Below are positions 9,044-17,651 of a stretch of DNA of 57,444 bases, piece by piece. Origin of the DNA: Myxococcota bacterium. GTDB taxonomy: Bacteria > Myxococcota > Kuafuiibacteriia > Kuafuiibacteriales > Kuafuiibacteriaceae. The first letter of the stretch is position 1. The number at the start of each line of letters is the position of its first letter. Where the stretch lies: contig JANQQN010000583.1 in assembly GCA_028289325.1 (NCBI GenBank), positions 1-57,444 of the forward strand. Direction: 5' to 3'. The notes beneath the pieces are model-generated. The model did not search any database. It was not told where the DNA came from and worked only from the letters and a program-made list of their open reading frames with translations. The position numbers and the translations under genes were made by a program.

Positions 9044-11728
9044 TTACCGTCCGACGATCAGTGTATCGCCGTTGAAGTGGGCGGACGTGACCGCCTCCCG
9101 GCGCCCGTAGCCGAGCACCTCCGTCTCGAACTCTGCGATGACTCGGATCTGGTAGGTGCCGACGTCGCTCACCGGGAGTGCCGTGGCGAACCGACCGTCG
9201 CCGAGGTCTTCGAGCTCGATCTCCTCCGTTCGTTCCTCCACCGTGCGTTGCGGCGGCTCATACGGAAAACCTTCGCCCGAGAGATCTTCCTGCAGACTTC
9301 GACCCGGCTGGGGTTCGAGCGGGGTGACCACCAAGGCCCGAATGCTCGCGTTCTCGATCCGCCGCCCCTCGTGATAGAGTTCGGCGGTCAGCGTGGGCTC
9401 ACCCGCCTCCGACATCACCGTGTTCACGGCGATGTGGGTGCGGGACGAGCCGAAGACGATGACCTGAACGTCCTCGGCCCCCGCGATTCCGCTCCCGCCT
9501 ACGACCTCGATCGTCCACTGCCCGGCGTGATCTTCTTTGCCCTGACATGCGTAGGGTAACTCGACCTTCGCCAAGCGATAGGTCGAGCCGGTTCGTACCT
9601 GGACGCCGGGTGACGAGGCGGCGGTCGCGATCGTGCAGCCGGACGCGGTGTGCACGTAGGCGTCGAATCGACCGCTGTCTTGAGCGTCCCAGGTGAGCGC
9701 GAAGGTGAGATTGCGTTCCGACCGCTGAACCTGAACGTCGAGAGCTTCGCGGTCGCCGGGCCCGAGAATATAGATCGGGTCGATCAACGCCGTATCATCG
9801 GCGGCAGCGGCGGCGATGGACAAAAAGTGCTTGTTGAGACCCTGGGTGCTCAAGTCCTGTTGATTCACATGTCGACCACCGGTGGCCACGGCCACCTCGG
9901 ACAGGATCTCGTCATCGACATCGGTGCCGAAACCGACGCTATAGAAAGTGACACCGCTGTTGACGACCGGATTTCGGATGGTCTCGAGATTGCCGCCTGT
10001 GTTGTGCTTGCCGTCCGAGAACACCATGATCACCTGCCGGCGCGGGTCGGTGACCGGCGCCAGCTGCCGCAGCGCCTCGTTGACGCCCTCGATGATGTTC
10101 GTCGTCCCGTTCGCGGACATGCTCGCCGCCGAGTTTTGGGCGTCGGTGACCTTCCCGGGGGTATCCAGCTCCTGAAGGTTGAACACCGGCATGAGCGGCC
10201 GCAGCTGGCTATAGAACTGAACCAAGCCCAGGCGGTGGCCACCGGACAGGTCGAGGTAACCGATGAACACGTCGGCCGCGTTCCTGAGCGCCCGCACCTT
10301 GCTCACCCCCGGCGTTCCCGACGCGCCGTTCATCGACCCGCTGCCGTCCATGACCAACATGAAGTCGGTGGTCTGTTGGCCGGTCACGAAGTCGACGCTG
10401 GGGGTGGTCTCGTTCGCCCGCACTTCGATCCGGCGGAGCCGGTCACTTTCGTTGATCCGCGGCAGACGCCCGACGGTATCGACGAGCACGTCCTCGTAGC
10501 ACTCGGTCGGAAAGCCCCAGTTGATCCCGGTGCCCGTCCACCTCGGGTTCATCGTGCTGCCTTCGACGAGCTCGGGAATCGAGCCGACGATGGTGGTGCG
10601 GTTGTAGCGCCGAGGATCATCGACGGGAGGGATTCGGACGTTTAGCGGCTGCGCCCAGGGAAGGATGCACACGTAGTACTCGCCGGGGGGCAACCCGGTC
10701 ATCCGATACTCACCTGCGCGCAGGCCGTCGACATCGTAGGAGGTGGCGGTGAACGTCTCGTGCTGGCCGCCCACCGGGGTCGCGCCGGGCGTCGACGGCA
10801 CCGGATAGGCCCACACGCGGACGCCTTCCCGCGGTACACCGCGGTCGGTCACCACGGTGCCGCTGATGGCCCCGGTCGTGGTCGGCCCCCCGGCCGGATA
10901 CAAGAGCACCGCGCTGGCCCGGTCGTCGGGCTCCAGAGTACGGATGTTGTTCTGAGCGGTGACGCTCCGAATGTCTACAGAAGGGAACATCGTCGGCTGG
11001 GGAACGTCCAAGCTGGAGTGGGCAAAGCCGAACAGGTGCCCGAACTCGTGGATGGCCACCGCGCGAATGTCGGCCACGCTGTCCGACGAGTCCGGGCTGG
11101 TCGCAAAGTTGAGCCCCTGTGCGTTGAACGTCATGTCCATGTCCACGATCGTCCCCGTGCGGAGAGTGCGCCCGTTCGGATAGATCGAGGCTGGTAACAG
11201 CTCACCAGTGCACGCGATCTCCGGGCCCGGGATGTCCTCGCTCTCGCCGATGTTGTCGAACTCGAGACGGGCCCGAACCGCGTCGGTCAACCTCACCGTC
11301 GGCCCCACGTAGGTCGTGGTGACCCCCGCCGCGATGACGCCCTCGCCGAACTCGGCCCAGAACGCCGGGCTGTCGCTCCAGGTGACCACGTTCTCGAAGT
11401 CGCAGCCGGAAGACGACGTCGCGGTCGTTCCGGTATAGGTCGCCGCCAGCGCGGACTCCGGGACCGCGCTCCACACCTGAAACGCGAGGTCGATCTCTGC
11501 CTGCGTGTCGGCCAGGGTGGGGGTGGGGGTGGGCGCGTTGTTGATCACCCCGGCCGCGTGCAGCCCCCACGGGATCCCCCCCGGAAAGAACGAGAGGTCC
11601 CACTTGTTATCGCCGATCTGGGTGCCGTTATTGACGAAGGCCTCCGTACTCTCGGCGGCGAAGGAGACGGCGGGATGACCGACGGTCACCCCGAGAGCGA
11701 TCGCGATGGCGCTCGAAACGAACCTCAC
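9044..11728 (-). CDS. Secreted matrixin-like metalloprotease with von Willebrand A domain
   Basis: 894-aa exported protein. A signal peptide ends near VSFA-AES. The N-terminal third is a metzincin/matrixin protease with zinc motif HEFGHLFGFAHS (HExxHxxGxxH). A carboxypeptidase-regulatory-like beta-sandwich follows (GAISGTVVTDRGVPREGVRV, then GEYRMTGLPPGEYYV). A von Willebrand A domain comes next with a complete MIDAS start (DFMLVMDGSGSMNG) and downstream MVFSDGKHNTGG. The last 250 residues are beta-rich without a recognised family. The GTG start overlaps the upstream gene's TGA (11725-11728) and has GGGAGG 7 nt before it, so the two are coupled. Likely an extracellular or cell-surface protease with metal-dependent adhesion; its substrate is unknown. 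Confidence 0.85.
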   Translation of the reverse strand: MRFVSSAIAIALGVTVGHPAVSFAAESTEAFVNNGTQIGDNKWDLSFFPGGIPWGLHAAGVINNAPTPTPTLADTQAEIDLAFQVWSAVPESALAATYTGTTATSSSGCDFENVVTWSDSPAFWAEFGEGVIAAGVTTTYVGPTVRLTDAVRARLEFDNIGESEDIPGPEIACTGELLPASIYPNGRTLRTGTIVDMDMTFNAQGLNFATSPDSSDSVADIRAVAIHEFGHLFGFAHSSLDVPQPTMFPSVDIRSVTAQNNIRTLEPDDRASAVLLYPAGGPTTTGAISGTVVTDRGVPREGVRVWAYPVPSTPGATPVGGQHETFTATSYDVDGLRAGEYRMTGLPPGEYYVCILPWAQPLNVRIPPVDDPRRYNRTTIVGSIPELVEGSTMNPRWTGTGINWGFPTECYEDVLVDTVGRLPRINESDRLRRIEVRANETTPSVDFVTGQQTTDFMLVMDGSGSMNGASGTPGVSKVRALRNAADVFIGYLDLSGGHRLGLVQFYSQLRPLMPVFNLQELDTPGKVTDAQNSAASMSANGTTNIIEGVNEALRQLAPVTDPRRQVIMVFSDGKHNTGGNLETIRNPVVNSGVTFYSVGFGTDVDDEILSEVAVATGGRHVNQQDLSTQGLNKHFLSIAAAAADDTALIDPIYILGPGDREALDVQVQRSERNLTFALTWDAQDSGRFDAYVHTASGCTIATAASSPGVQVRTGSTYRLAKVELPYACQGKEDHAGQWTIEVVGGSGIAGAEDVQVIVFGSSRTHIAVNTVMSEAGEPTLTAELYHEGRRIENASIRALVVTPLEPQPGRSLQEDLSGEGFPYEPPQRTVEERTEEIELEDLGDGRFATALPVSDVGTYQIRVIAEFETEVLGYGRREAVTSAHFNGDTLIVGR

Positions 11729-12252
11729 TGGCCACCTCCCTGCATCACCCGCTGACCGATATCCCGGATCGCGGCCTGCAGCCGCGCATCGAAGGTGAAC
11801 CGCTCGGGATCGAATCGATTGCTCAAGGTGATCTTGCCGCCGGCGAAACGAGCCTGGGCGTCGACGATCGCGCCCGGGGGCATCCTCGACATGAACAGGA
11901 CGGCGAGCTCGCCTTCCTCCAGCTGCTCCATGTGGGTGACGGACTGGGCGAAGTTACCGACCCGACCCCCGAGCCACGCGAGGGTGAAGGAGTCTCCCGC
12001 CGGCTCGCCCTTGAGGATGTCCAGGACCTGGACCTCGGATACGGTGACGATGATCTTGCCGACCCATCGGGAGCGATTACTGACCACCCGGCCCACGACC
12101 ACCGTCTCGCTCCTTTGACTCATCTGCTCGACCGGCAGCTCGGGCGCGCGCTGAGCGAACGCCGCGGGACTGCCGCATACGGCGGCGAGCGCCGCCAATA
12201 CTGAAAAGAAACGAACGCTCCTCAGAAGACTCTGAATAGAGAAGTGATACAT
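11725..12252 (-). CDS. Small secreted protein upstream of the matrixin-VWA gene
   Basis: 175-aa protein with an N-terminal signal peptide (FSVLAALAAVCGSPAAFA, cleavage after AFA). The mature part begins QRAPELPVEQMSQRSETVVV and continues VGRVVSNRSRWVGKIIVTV, a pattern seen in short secreted proteins that accompany matrixin-type metalloproteases in deltaproteobacteria. No catalytic motif is visible. The frame is open further upstream to 12969, but that part reads through a decayed region; the ATG at 12250-12252 with AGGAGA upstream gives a proper signal peptide. It shares a 4-nt overlap with the protease gene, so the two may act together, for example as chaperone, inhibitor or scaffold (inference). 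Confidence 0.7.
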   Translation of the reverse strand: MYHFSIQSLLRSVRFFSVLAALAAVCGSPAAFAQRAPELPVEQMSQRSETVVVGRVVSNRSRWVGKIIVTVSEVQVLDILKGEPAGDSFTLAWLGGRVGNFAQSVTHMEQLEEGELAVLFMSRMPPGAIVDAQARFAGGKITLSNRFDPERFTFDARLQAAIRDIGQRVMQGGGQ

Positions 12253-12379
12253 CGGTAGTACATCTCCTACGACCCCTGGTGCCGCGCGCGAGCGGCAGAT
12301 TGAGACGGTCGCCAATGAGATACGGGGCGGGGAGGCGAAATTGGGTATCGAAAGATCGAAGACCTCTGACTCGAAGAGC

Positions 12380-12600
12380 GCGGACGAGTTCGCGCTTTGG
12401 CCCGCGGTCAGTTGAAGCCGTGCCGGCGTCACCCCGTGGATCCGCATCTCTACCGGTCGCCGGGAGGAGAGATCCCGGTAACCGGCGGTCTTCAGCTCGC
12501 GGGACCGTACTCGGGCGCTACGCGGTGAGTACGCATCTCGACCCGCCGCTTCACGGATAGGTCCCGGTATCCTTTCTGAAGAACTGTCCAGCGACTCACT
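12380..12600 (-). pseudogene. Remnant of a helical-repeat protein (RIHGVTP repeats, M56/BlaR1-like C-terminus)
   Basis: Two degenerate repeat units lie on the minus strand in different frames: GYRDLSVKRRVEMRTHRVAP followed by EYG, and then RELKTAGYRDLSSRRPVEMR followed by IHGVTP. They resemble the repeated GY-x-DLS...L-x-x-RIHGVTPE unit found in the C-terminal region of some M56/BlaR1-type membrane peptidases. The frame change between units, and the absence of any peptidase or membrane segment nearby, indicate a dead fragment. Recognition rests on the motif only. Confidence 0.45.
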
Positions 12601-12935
12601 CCCAGTAAGATCTCCGTCGGCGAGTCTTCGCTGCCGTTTCATCGGGCCCCTTCGCCACCTCGCGGCGGGCGGCTGAACGACGACCTCGGCGCTTCTTTCG
12701 ACGTCGACCTGGCGGCCGACGCGGAGCGTCGAGTGGCGCGCCAGATCGGGCGCAGAGGTAACACCGGCAACCCGAGGTCTCGATCGCAGAGCCAGCCGGC
12801 GCTCGTCGAAGCGCTTGCTGGGGCAACCGACGCGTCCCCGTCTGAGCTTCCGCGGTCGAGCGCCCAAAAAACAAGCAGAGACTGATCGGGGACGATCGAT
12901 GTAATCGTTTCGGAAGGCGGCAGGTCTCAGGAGCG
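12601..12935. other. Upstream region of the ECF/caspase operon
   Basis: Non-coding as far as can be seen. It should contain the promoter for the plus-strand operon beginning at 12936. An A-rich run (aaaaaacaa) lies at about 12867, and a good ribosome site (caggagcg) directly precedes 12936. Confidence 0.4.
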
Positions 12936-14609
12936 ATGAAACACGGAGCTGTGCTTCTTGTAGCCGCACTTCTGCCCGCCTGCGGCGGCTTTACCGAGCC
13001 CGCGGGGTTGAGCTCGTCCTTCATCGGCCGAGTGCTCGACGGCGGTGGCGAGCCGGTCGCGAATGTCGGTATTTACCTGGTCCAGGACCATCGCGCCACG
13101 GTTCGCGCGGCCACCGCGCCCGACGGGAGGTTCGTGGTCTCCGCGACGCCGAACGAGCGCTACACCGTGGTCGTCCACGATGGTGAGGGCCAAGGGTACG
13201 TGCTCGCCGATACGAACAGTGACTTCGTACCGACCGACCTTGGCGACCTGACCCTCGCGTCCCTGCGTCGGTGGCCGGGCTTGGTGCTTATCGATGGTAT
13301 CGGGTACGACCGGCGCATCACCGACATCCCAGGTGGATTGTCGTACGACTCGCTAGGATACGCAGGGGCGCTCACTCGCCTCGTCGCCGCCGACGAAGAC
13401 GGCGGTCGAGGGGCGCTGTATCGGTTCGACACCGAGACCGGCACCATCACGCTCATCCATGAGGACATCGTCGACGATGGAGACATCGTCAACGAGTGGC
13501 TCGGCGTCCTGGCAGAGAGTGGTCCGCCGCGAACGGATATCTTCCGTCGGCTAACGGACGGCCGAGAGCTGCATCGAGTCCCCGCCCCGGCCCGGGTGCT
13601 GTACTTGGACGACAGCGCGCTGTGGCTCGTCGAGCCCGTCGAGTTCGACGTCGATCTCAGCGGCAGCGCGGCCTCGGTCTTCGATTGGCGAATCACGAGG
13701 ATCGGCTCCGATGGCGCCCGCCGGAAGGGCCCGCTGCTGTTCGGCACGAGCGATCGCACGCCCCGTAACGTTTGCCTGCCGACCTTCGGCCAGGCGCCCA
13801 TCTGGGGGGAGGCGGACGAGACCGGCCTCTGCCTGAGGGGCTCTCTGCGCGAGGTCGACCTCGACACGCTGGTCTCTGAACCTACGCCCGATGCGCTCCA
13901 TCTCTTTCGCGGACGGTCATTCTTCTTCGGGGGTAAGACCTTCACCTTGCGCCTAAATCCGGGCGCCGAGCTCACTTCGCGGGGGCCCTCGCAAGATGAG
14001 CCCCAAGTTGAAGCGTGGTTCGACTGCCCGCAGTGTGGCGACGACCTGCTGAATCCGACGGTTGTCGGTGAGGTCATCGTAATCGCCGTGGAGCGAGCCT
14101 CGCTGGAGGTGGAGTTTCGTATCTCCGACCTCCGTCTCCAGCAGCACCGGTGGATCGGTCCCTCGGTCCGCGTGGACGGTCAACAGAGCGAGTTGTTTGC
14201 GGACGCCGTCACGGGGGTCGGGCCCTATGGCGTTGTCGCGGAGCAGCTCGTTCTTCTCTCCACGCCCGCTCGGACGCCCGCCGGCGCTCAGACCTGGGCG
14301 CTCGACATGACCCCCGCCGGCGAGATCCGCGAAGAGCTCTTGATTCCGTTTGCGAGTTGCTCACAGGTCTCAGCGTCGCCGAGCGGACGATGGTTCTTGG
14401 CCCTCGAGCGCTCGCCGACCGGCGCTTGTATCGAGCGGGTTCGTCGGCGCGCCGACCGGGGCGCACCGTTCAGGGCCGTCGACTTCGTGCGCGCAGCCGG
14501 GATCTCGTACTTCGTCGACGATGACGAGGCCCTGGTGCGGCTCGCGCTCGACCCCCTCACCGGCACTCAGCAGCTGTTTCGCTTCGAGCTACCCGAGGAT
14601 CGATCATGA
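12936..14609 (+). CDS. Lipoprotein with N-terminal carboxypeptidase-regulatory-like domain
   Basis: 557-aa lipoprotein with signal peptide and lipobox LPAC (Cys16). Residues about 28-110 form a CarboxypepD-regulatory-like beta-sandwich (FIGRVLDGGGEPVANVGIYL, then TAPDGRFVVSA). The remaining 440 residues look like a beta-propeller or other all-beta fold made of repeated strand pairs, including a CPQC motif, with no family I can name. First gene of a five-gene chain; its TGA overlaps the next ATG (14606-14609). The following gene is a diverged tandem copy (shared GIGYDRRITDIPG versus GLGYEERVTGLPS). Position ahead of an ECF sigma gene suggests an envelope sensor or substrate of that pathway (inference). 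Confidence 0.75.
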   Translation: MKHGAVLLVAALLPACGGFTEPAGLSSSFIGRVLDGGGEPVANVGIYLVQDHRATVRAATAPDGRFVVSATPNERYTVVVHDGEGQGYVLADTNSDFVPTDLGDLTLASLRRWPGLVLIDGIGYDRRITDIPGGLSYDSLGYAGALTRLVAADEDGGRGALYRFDTETGTITLIHEDIVDDGDIVNEWLGVLAESGPPRTDIFRRLTDGRELHRVPAPARVLYLDDSALWLVEPVEFDVDLSGSAASVFDWRITRIGSDGARRKGPLLFGTSDRTPRNVCLPTFGQAPIWGEADETGLCLRGSLREVDLDTLVSEPTPDALHLFRGRSFFFGGKTFTLRLNPGAELTSRGPSQDEPQVEAWFDCPQCGDDLLNPTVVGEVIVIAVERASLEVEFRISDLRLQQHRWIGPSVRVDGQQSELFADAVTGVGPYGVVAEQLVLLSTPARTPAGAQTWALDMTPAGEIREELLIPFASCSQVSASPSGRWFLALERSPTGACIERVRRRADRGAPFRAVDFVRAAGISYFVDDDEALVRLALDPLTGTQQLFRFELPEDRS

Positions 14610-16252
14610 AGCGCGTGGTTTGGTGTCTGCTCGCGGCCGGATGCTCGGGCGAGTTTGATGTGGGTACGCCGGACTTGCTCGCCGAGATCGAGGGCCGCTT
14701 GGTCCGCAACGGAGATGTCGTCCCGAGCGCACGGGTGTCGCTCCATCGGGATCGAGATCCGATCGCGCAGGTCCGCAGCGATGCAGGGGGGAGGTTTCGC
14801 ATCGGCGTCAGGACCGAGGGCAGACTCAAGCTCGCGGTTCATGCCGGCGAAGGCATCGGCGCGCTCCTCGACGTGGTGGCCACGCCCGGCGTGCGTGCGG
14901 ACGTGGGTACCCTCGAGCTGCGCCCGTTGCACGAAAGACCGGAAGTGTTGGCACTGCGGGGGCTGGGGTACGAAGAGCGCGTCACCGGGCTCCCGTCGAG
15001 CGACGGCCAGCTGTACGCCACTTCGCTCGACGAAGGGCGCCAGCTGCTGTTGGTTTCCGCGACCCAAGAGGGAATACCGGTCGTGTTGACCTCGGCGCTC
15101 GACATGGCCGAGACCGCGACCACCGTTTCTTGGCCCACGCTGGCGCCAGCCGAGGCGACGTCCTACGCGGTCCGCCTACGCGCCGACGAAGCTGAGCCCG
15201 TCGTCTACGTGCGGACGTTTGCCGACGGCGGCGAGGAAAGCCGGGACTGGCTCGTGGGACCCGATCGAGCGACGGTGATCGACCAAGGGGAACGCAGGAG
15301 AATTATCGGCCTGTATGACGACGGGCTCGAAATCACCGTTCTTTGGCAGGGCGACTTGACGGAAGGACCGCAGTTGGCGCTAGAGCGATGGAATCGAGAG
15401 GGCGAACGAGTGTTGACCCGGTCCCTTCACGACCTGGGTCGCCCGGCGTCGTGGCCATCAGTGGGTGTTCGCCATCTCCTTGTTTGGGATCCAGGTTCCG
15501 CGACGCCTTCGGTCTCGGCCCTCGATCTTTGGCGCCTCACCGTCGAGCCGTGCGGCCCCCAACCGAGCTTTGAGTGGAGTCTCACCACTAACGATGATGC
15601 GACCCTCGCCGTGTTTGCGGATCAACAGACGCGTCGTATCGTGCGTATCGACGACCAAGGATGCCGGGTCCTGGCGGAAGTTGTCGTGTCGGCGAGTGCC
15701 GGGTGGCCCCGCCTCGTCGAGGATACGCTGTACCTGGTGGCCGGTGCGTCTTTCGGTTTGTGGGCCGTCGATGTGAAGCAAGGTGACGTCGCGTACATCG
15801 ACCGCGGACAGGTCGACGATGCCGACCTTCAGGCGTGCCTCGATGCGTCGCCGGGGGCGGCGACGTGTGAGCTTGCAGAGGTCTGGGATGACCGTATCCG
15901 CTTGTCCGTCCGGCCGTGTCCTAGTGAATCGGACTTCTGCATGGTCGACGTCTACGAGGACTCGTCTTCGCGAAGCGTGCCGCTCGTGAGCTCCGTGACC
16001 CTCAGGACCGAGCTCCACTCGAGCGACGGCGGACGTTGGGACGTGTGGACCCGCCCCGTCGACAATGGTCCGATTCACGCCTTCCTCGCGCCGGGCATCG
16101 GCGTCGGCGCGCGCTTTCGACAAGCGACATGGTTTCCTCGAGATCACTTCTTTTTGGCCTTCGGTCCGAGTCAAAGGTGGCTCTACACGGTCATGCGGGA
16201 TCCGCGCGACGATCGAGTGCAGGTCTTTCGAGTACCCGTGGAGCTTCAATGA
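14606..16252 (+). CDS. Lipoprotein, tandem paralogue of the preceding gene
   Basis: 548-aa lipoprotein with a very short signal peptide and lipobox AAGC (Cys13). It has the same layout as its upstream neighbour: a regulatory-like beta-sandwich (EIEGRLVRNGDVVPSARVSL, then DAGGRFRIGV), then the linking motif GLGYEERVTGLPS, then a long all-beta region. Sequence divergence outside the N-terminal 120 residues is large, pointing to an old duplication. It overlaps both neighbours by 4 nt (ATGA at 14606 and 16249), so its translation is coupled to the sigma factor that follows. Function unknown. Confidence 0.75.
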   Translation: MKRVVWCLLAAGCSGEFDVGTPDLLAEIEGRLVRNGDVVPSARVSLHRDRDPIAQVRSDAGGRFRIGVRTEGRLKLAVHAGEGIGALLDVVATPGVRADVGTLELRPLHERPEVLALRGLGYEERVTGLPSSDGQLYATSLDEGRQLLLVSATQEGIPVVLTSALDMAETATTVSWPTLAPAEATSYAVRLRADEAEPVVYVRTFADGGEESRDWLVGPDRATVIDQGERRRIIGLYDDGLEITVLWQGDLTEGPQLALERWNREGERVLTRSLHDLGRPASWPSVGVRHLLVWDPGSATPSVSALDLWRLTVEPCGPQPSFEWSLTTNDDATLAVFADQQTRRIVRIDDQGCRVLAEVVVSASAGWPRLVEDTLYLVAGASFGLWAVDVKQGDVAYIDRGQVDDADLQACLDASPGAATCELAEVWDDRIRLSVRPCPSESDFCMVDVYEDSSSRSVPLVSSVTLRTELHSSDGGRWDVWTRPVDNGPIHAFLAPGIGVGARFRQATWFPRDHFFLAFGPSQRWLYTVMRDPRDDRVQVFRVPVELQ

Positions 16253-16824
16253 CGTCGACGCCCCCCGAGCCGACGGACAGCACGCTCGTCGAGCGCGCCG
16301 TCGCGGGCTCGCCGACCGCGGAGCGGATGCTGTATCGGCGCTACGCGCCGGTCGTTCGAGCGTACTGCCGATGCGCGACCAGCGGCGACGACAGTCGCGC
16401 CGACGATCTGGTGCAGGAGACGTTCGTTCGGGCGTTTCGCGCCTTGTCTGGCCTCCGGGACGGCGCGCGCCTGCGGCCGTGGCTGTACAGCATCGCCACC
16501 AACGTTTGCCGGGACGCTGGTGCGCAGACGGCGAAAGCGCGTCGACTCGAGCAAGCTCTCGCGCTCGAGTGGGCGCCGAGTCCGGAAGACGAGCCGAGCG
16601 CTCGCGAGCAACGAATTCGGAAGGTTGCCGAGCTACTCGATGAGATCGAGGACCCGAAGCTCCGCTCGATCGTTCGTCTGCGCTACCGGGAGCCGGAGCA
16701 CACCACCCGCGAGATCGCGCAAAAGCTGAACCTCCCTCACGGCACGGTGACGGTCACGCTGATGCGGTTTCGCGCACGAATCAAGGCGGATCTCGTCCGA
16801 ATACTGCTGGAGGAGGCCTCATGA
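16249..16824 (+). CDS. ECF-type RNA polymerase sigma factor
   Basis: 191-aa sigma-70-family factor of the extracytoplasmic-function type. Region 2 is recognisable in LYRRYAPVVRAYCRC and DDLVQETFVRAFRAL, and the end of region 2.4 in RLRPWLYSIATNVCRD. Region 4 (about 125-185) contains EIAQKLNLPHGTVTVTLMRF, the -35-binding helix-turn-helix. The frame is open upstream to 16036, but that part lies inside the preceding gene; the ATG at 16249 overlaps its TGA. The following gene starts in a 4-nt overlap and encodes a single-pass membrane protein, the usual place for an anti-sigma factor. It probably drives transcription of its own operon. Confidence 0.9.
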   Translation: MTSTPPEPTDSTLVERAVAGSPTAERMLYRRYAPVVRAYCRCATSGDDSRADDLVQETFVRAFRALSGLRDGARLRPWLYSIATNVCRDAGAQTAKARRLEQALALEWAPSPEDEPSAREQRIRKVAELLDEIEDPKLRSIVRLRYREPEHTTREIAQKLNLPHGTVTVTLMRFRARIKADLVRILLEEAS

Positions 16825-17651
16825 GCACGCCGACAAGCTCGCTATTGCATAGACTTCTCGCCGGGGAGGCGTTGTCCGCGGACGAGCGCATGGTGCTCGC
16901 GGCCAAAATCGAATCGTTCGATGACGAAACCGCGGCTGCGCTCGACGCGGTCGACGTCGAATCGCTCGCTCTTGCGCTCGGGGGTGCTCAGGCCGAGAAA
17001 GCCGACGAAGCGCCGGGACGCCCTCATCCGTCTACGAGCCCGCTGACCGGCGGCGCCGGTCGGCCCGTGTCCAAGAGGGAGTCCCACCTCACCGTCGGGT
17101 CACCGCGCGCTTGGGGGCGAGCGGCGGCGATGGGCCTCGCCGTGGCGGCCTTCGTTGCCTTGCTAACGTTCATTCCGAGGTCTGAGCCGTCGCCCGACGG
17201 CGCAGAGGGCATCAAGGGACCGCCGGCGCCGGTGCACGTCCGCCTGGTCGCCCGCGTCGGAACGCGGCAAAACGGTGTTCCCGTCGCGGGAGCACTGTTG
17301 TCCAGCGGCGCGATGGTGTCCTCAGACACGGCGGTGCTCTTCCGGTATCGACTGACGGCGGCGGCCTGGGGGTACCTGGTGGCCGAAGGCGACGGTGCGC
17401 CGACCTTGCTCTATTCGACAGGGCGTCGCCGGGCGGGCGAGCATGAAGTGGCCACGGACGGACAGGCCATGGCGCTGTTTCCGGTGGAGCTGGGGTCGAG
17501 CGTAAACATCGTGATGTTGGCGTGTTCCGAGCCCATCGACGACGACTTCGATTGGGCGTTGCTGGCGTCCATCGACGCGCCGGCCCTCGCGCGTCGGAAC
17601 GTGTCTTGCGCGCGGGACGGGCTGTTGCTGCGGACGGAGCCACCGCGATGA
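16821..17651 (+). CDS. Single-pass membrane protein, probable anti-sigma factor
   Basis: 276-aa protein: a cytoplasmic N-terminal domain of about 95 residues, one transmembrane segment (MGLAVAAFVALLTFIP, about 104-119) and a periplasmic domain. The N-terminus (LLHRLLAGEALSADERMVL) resembles the short helical part of anti-sigma factors but has no His/Cys zinc motif. The outer domain (LTAAAWGYLVAEGDGAPTLL) is like the DUF4384-type beta domain often found next to bacterial caspases. Overlaps with the sigma gene (16821-16824) and the caspase gene (17648-17651) place it between the two in one message. Anti-sigma function is inferred from topology and position. Confidence 0.7.
   Translation: MSTPTSSLLHRLLAGEALSADERMVLAAKIESFDDETAAALDAVDVESLALALGGAQAEKADEAPGRPHPSTSPLTGGAGRPVSKRESHLTVGSPRAWGRAAAMGLAVAAFVALLTFIPRSEPSPDGAEGIKGPPAPVHVRLVARVGTRQNGVPVAGALLSSGAMVSSDTAVLFRYRLTAAAWGYLVAEGDGAPTLLYSTGRRRAGEHEVATDGQAMALFPVELGSSVNIVMLACSEPIDDDFDWALLASIDAPALARRNVSCARDGLLLRTEPPR

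Noticed and set aside
11515-11535. Tandem GTGGGG-like run
   Set aside because: Encodes the Thr/Pro spacer (TPTPT) of the matrixin-VWA protein; not an intergenic repeat.
11725-12969. 414-codon frame containing the small secreted protein
   Set aside because: The upstream part runs through the decayed repeat fragment; the signal peptide begins at 12252.
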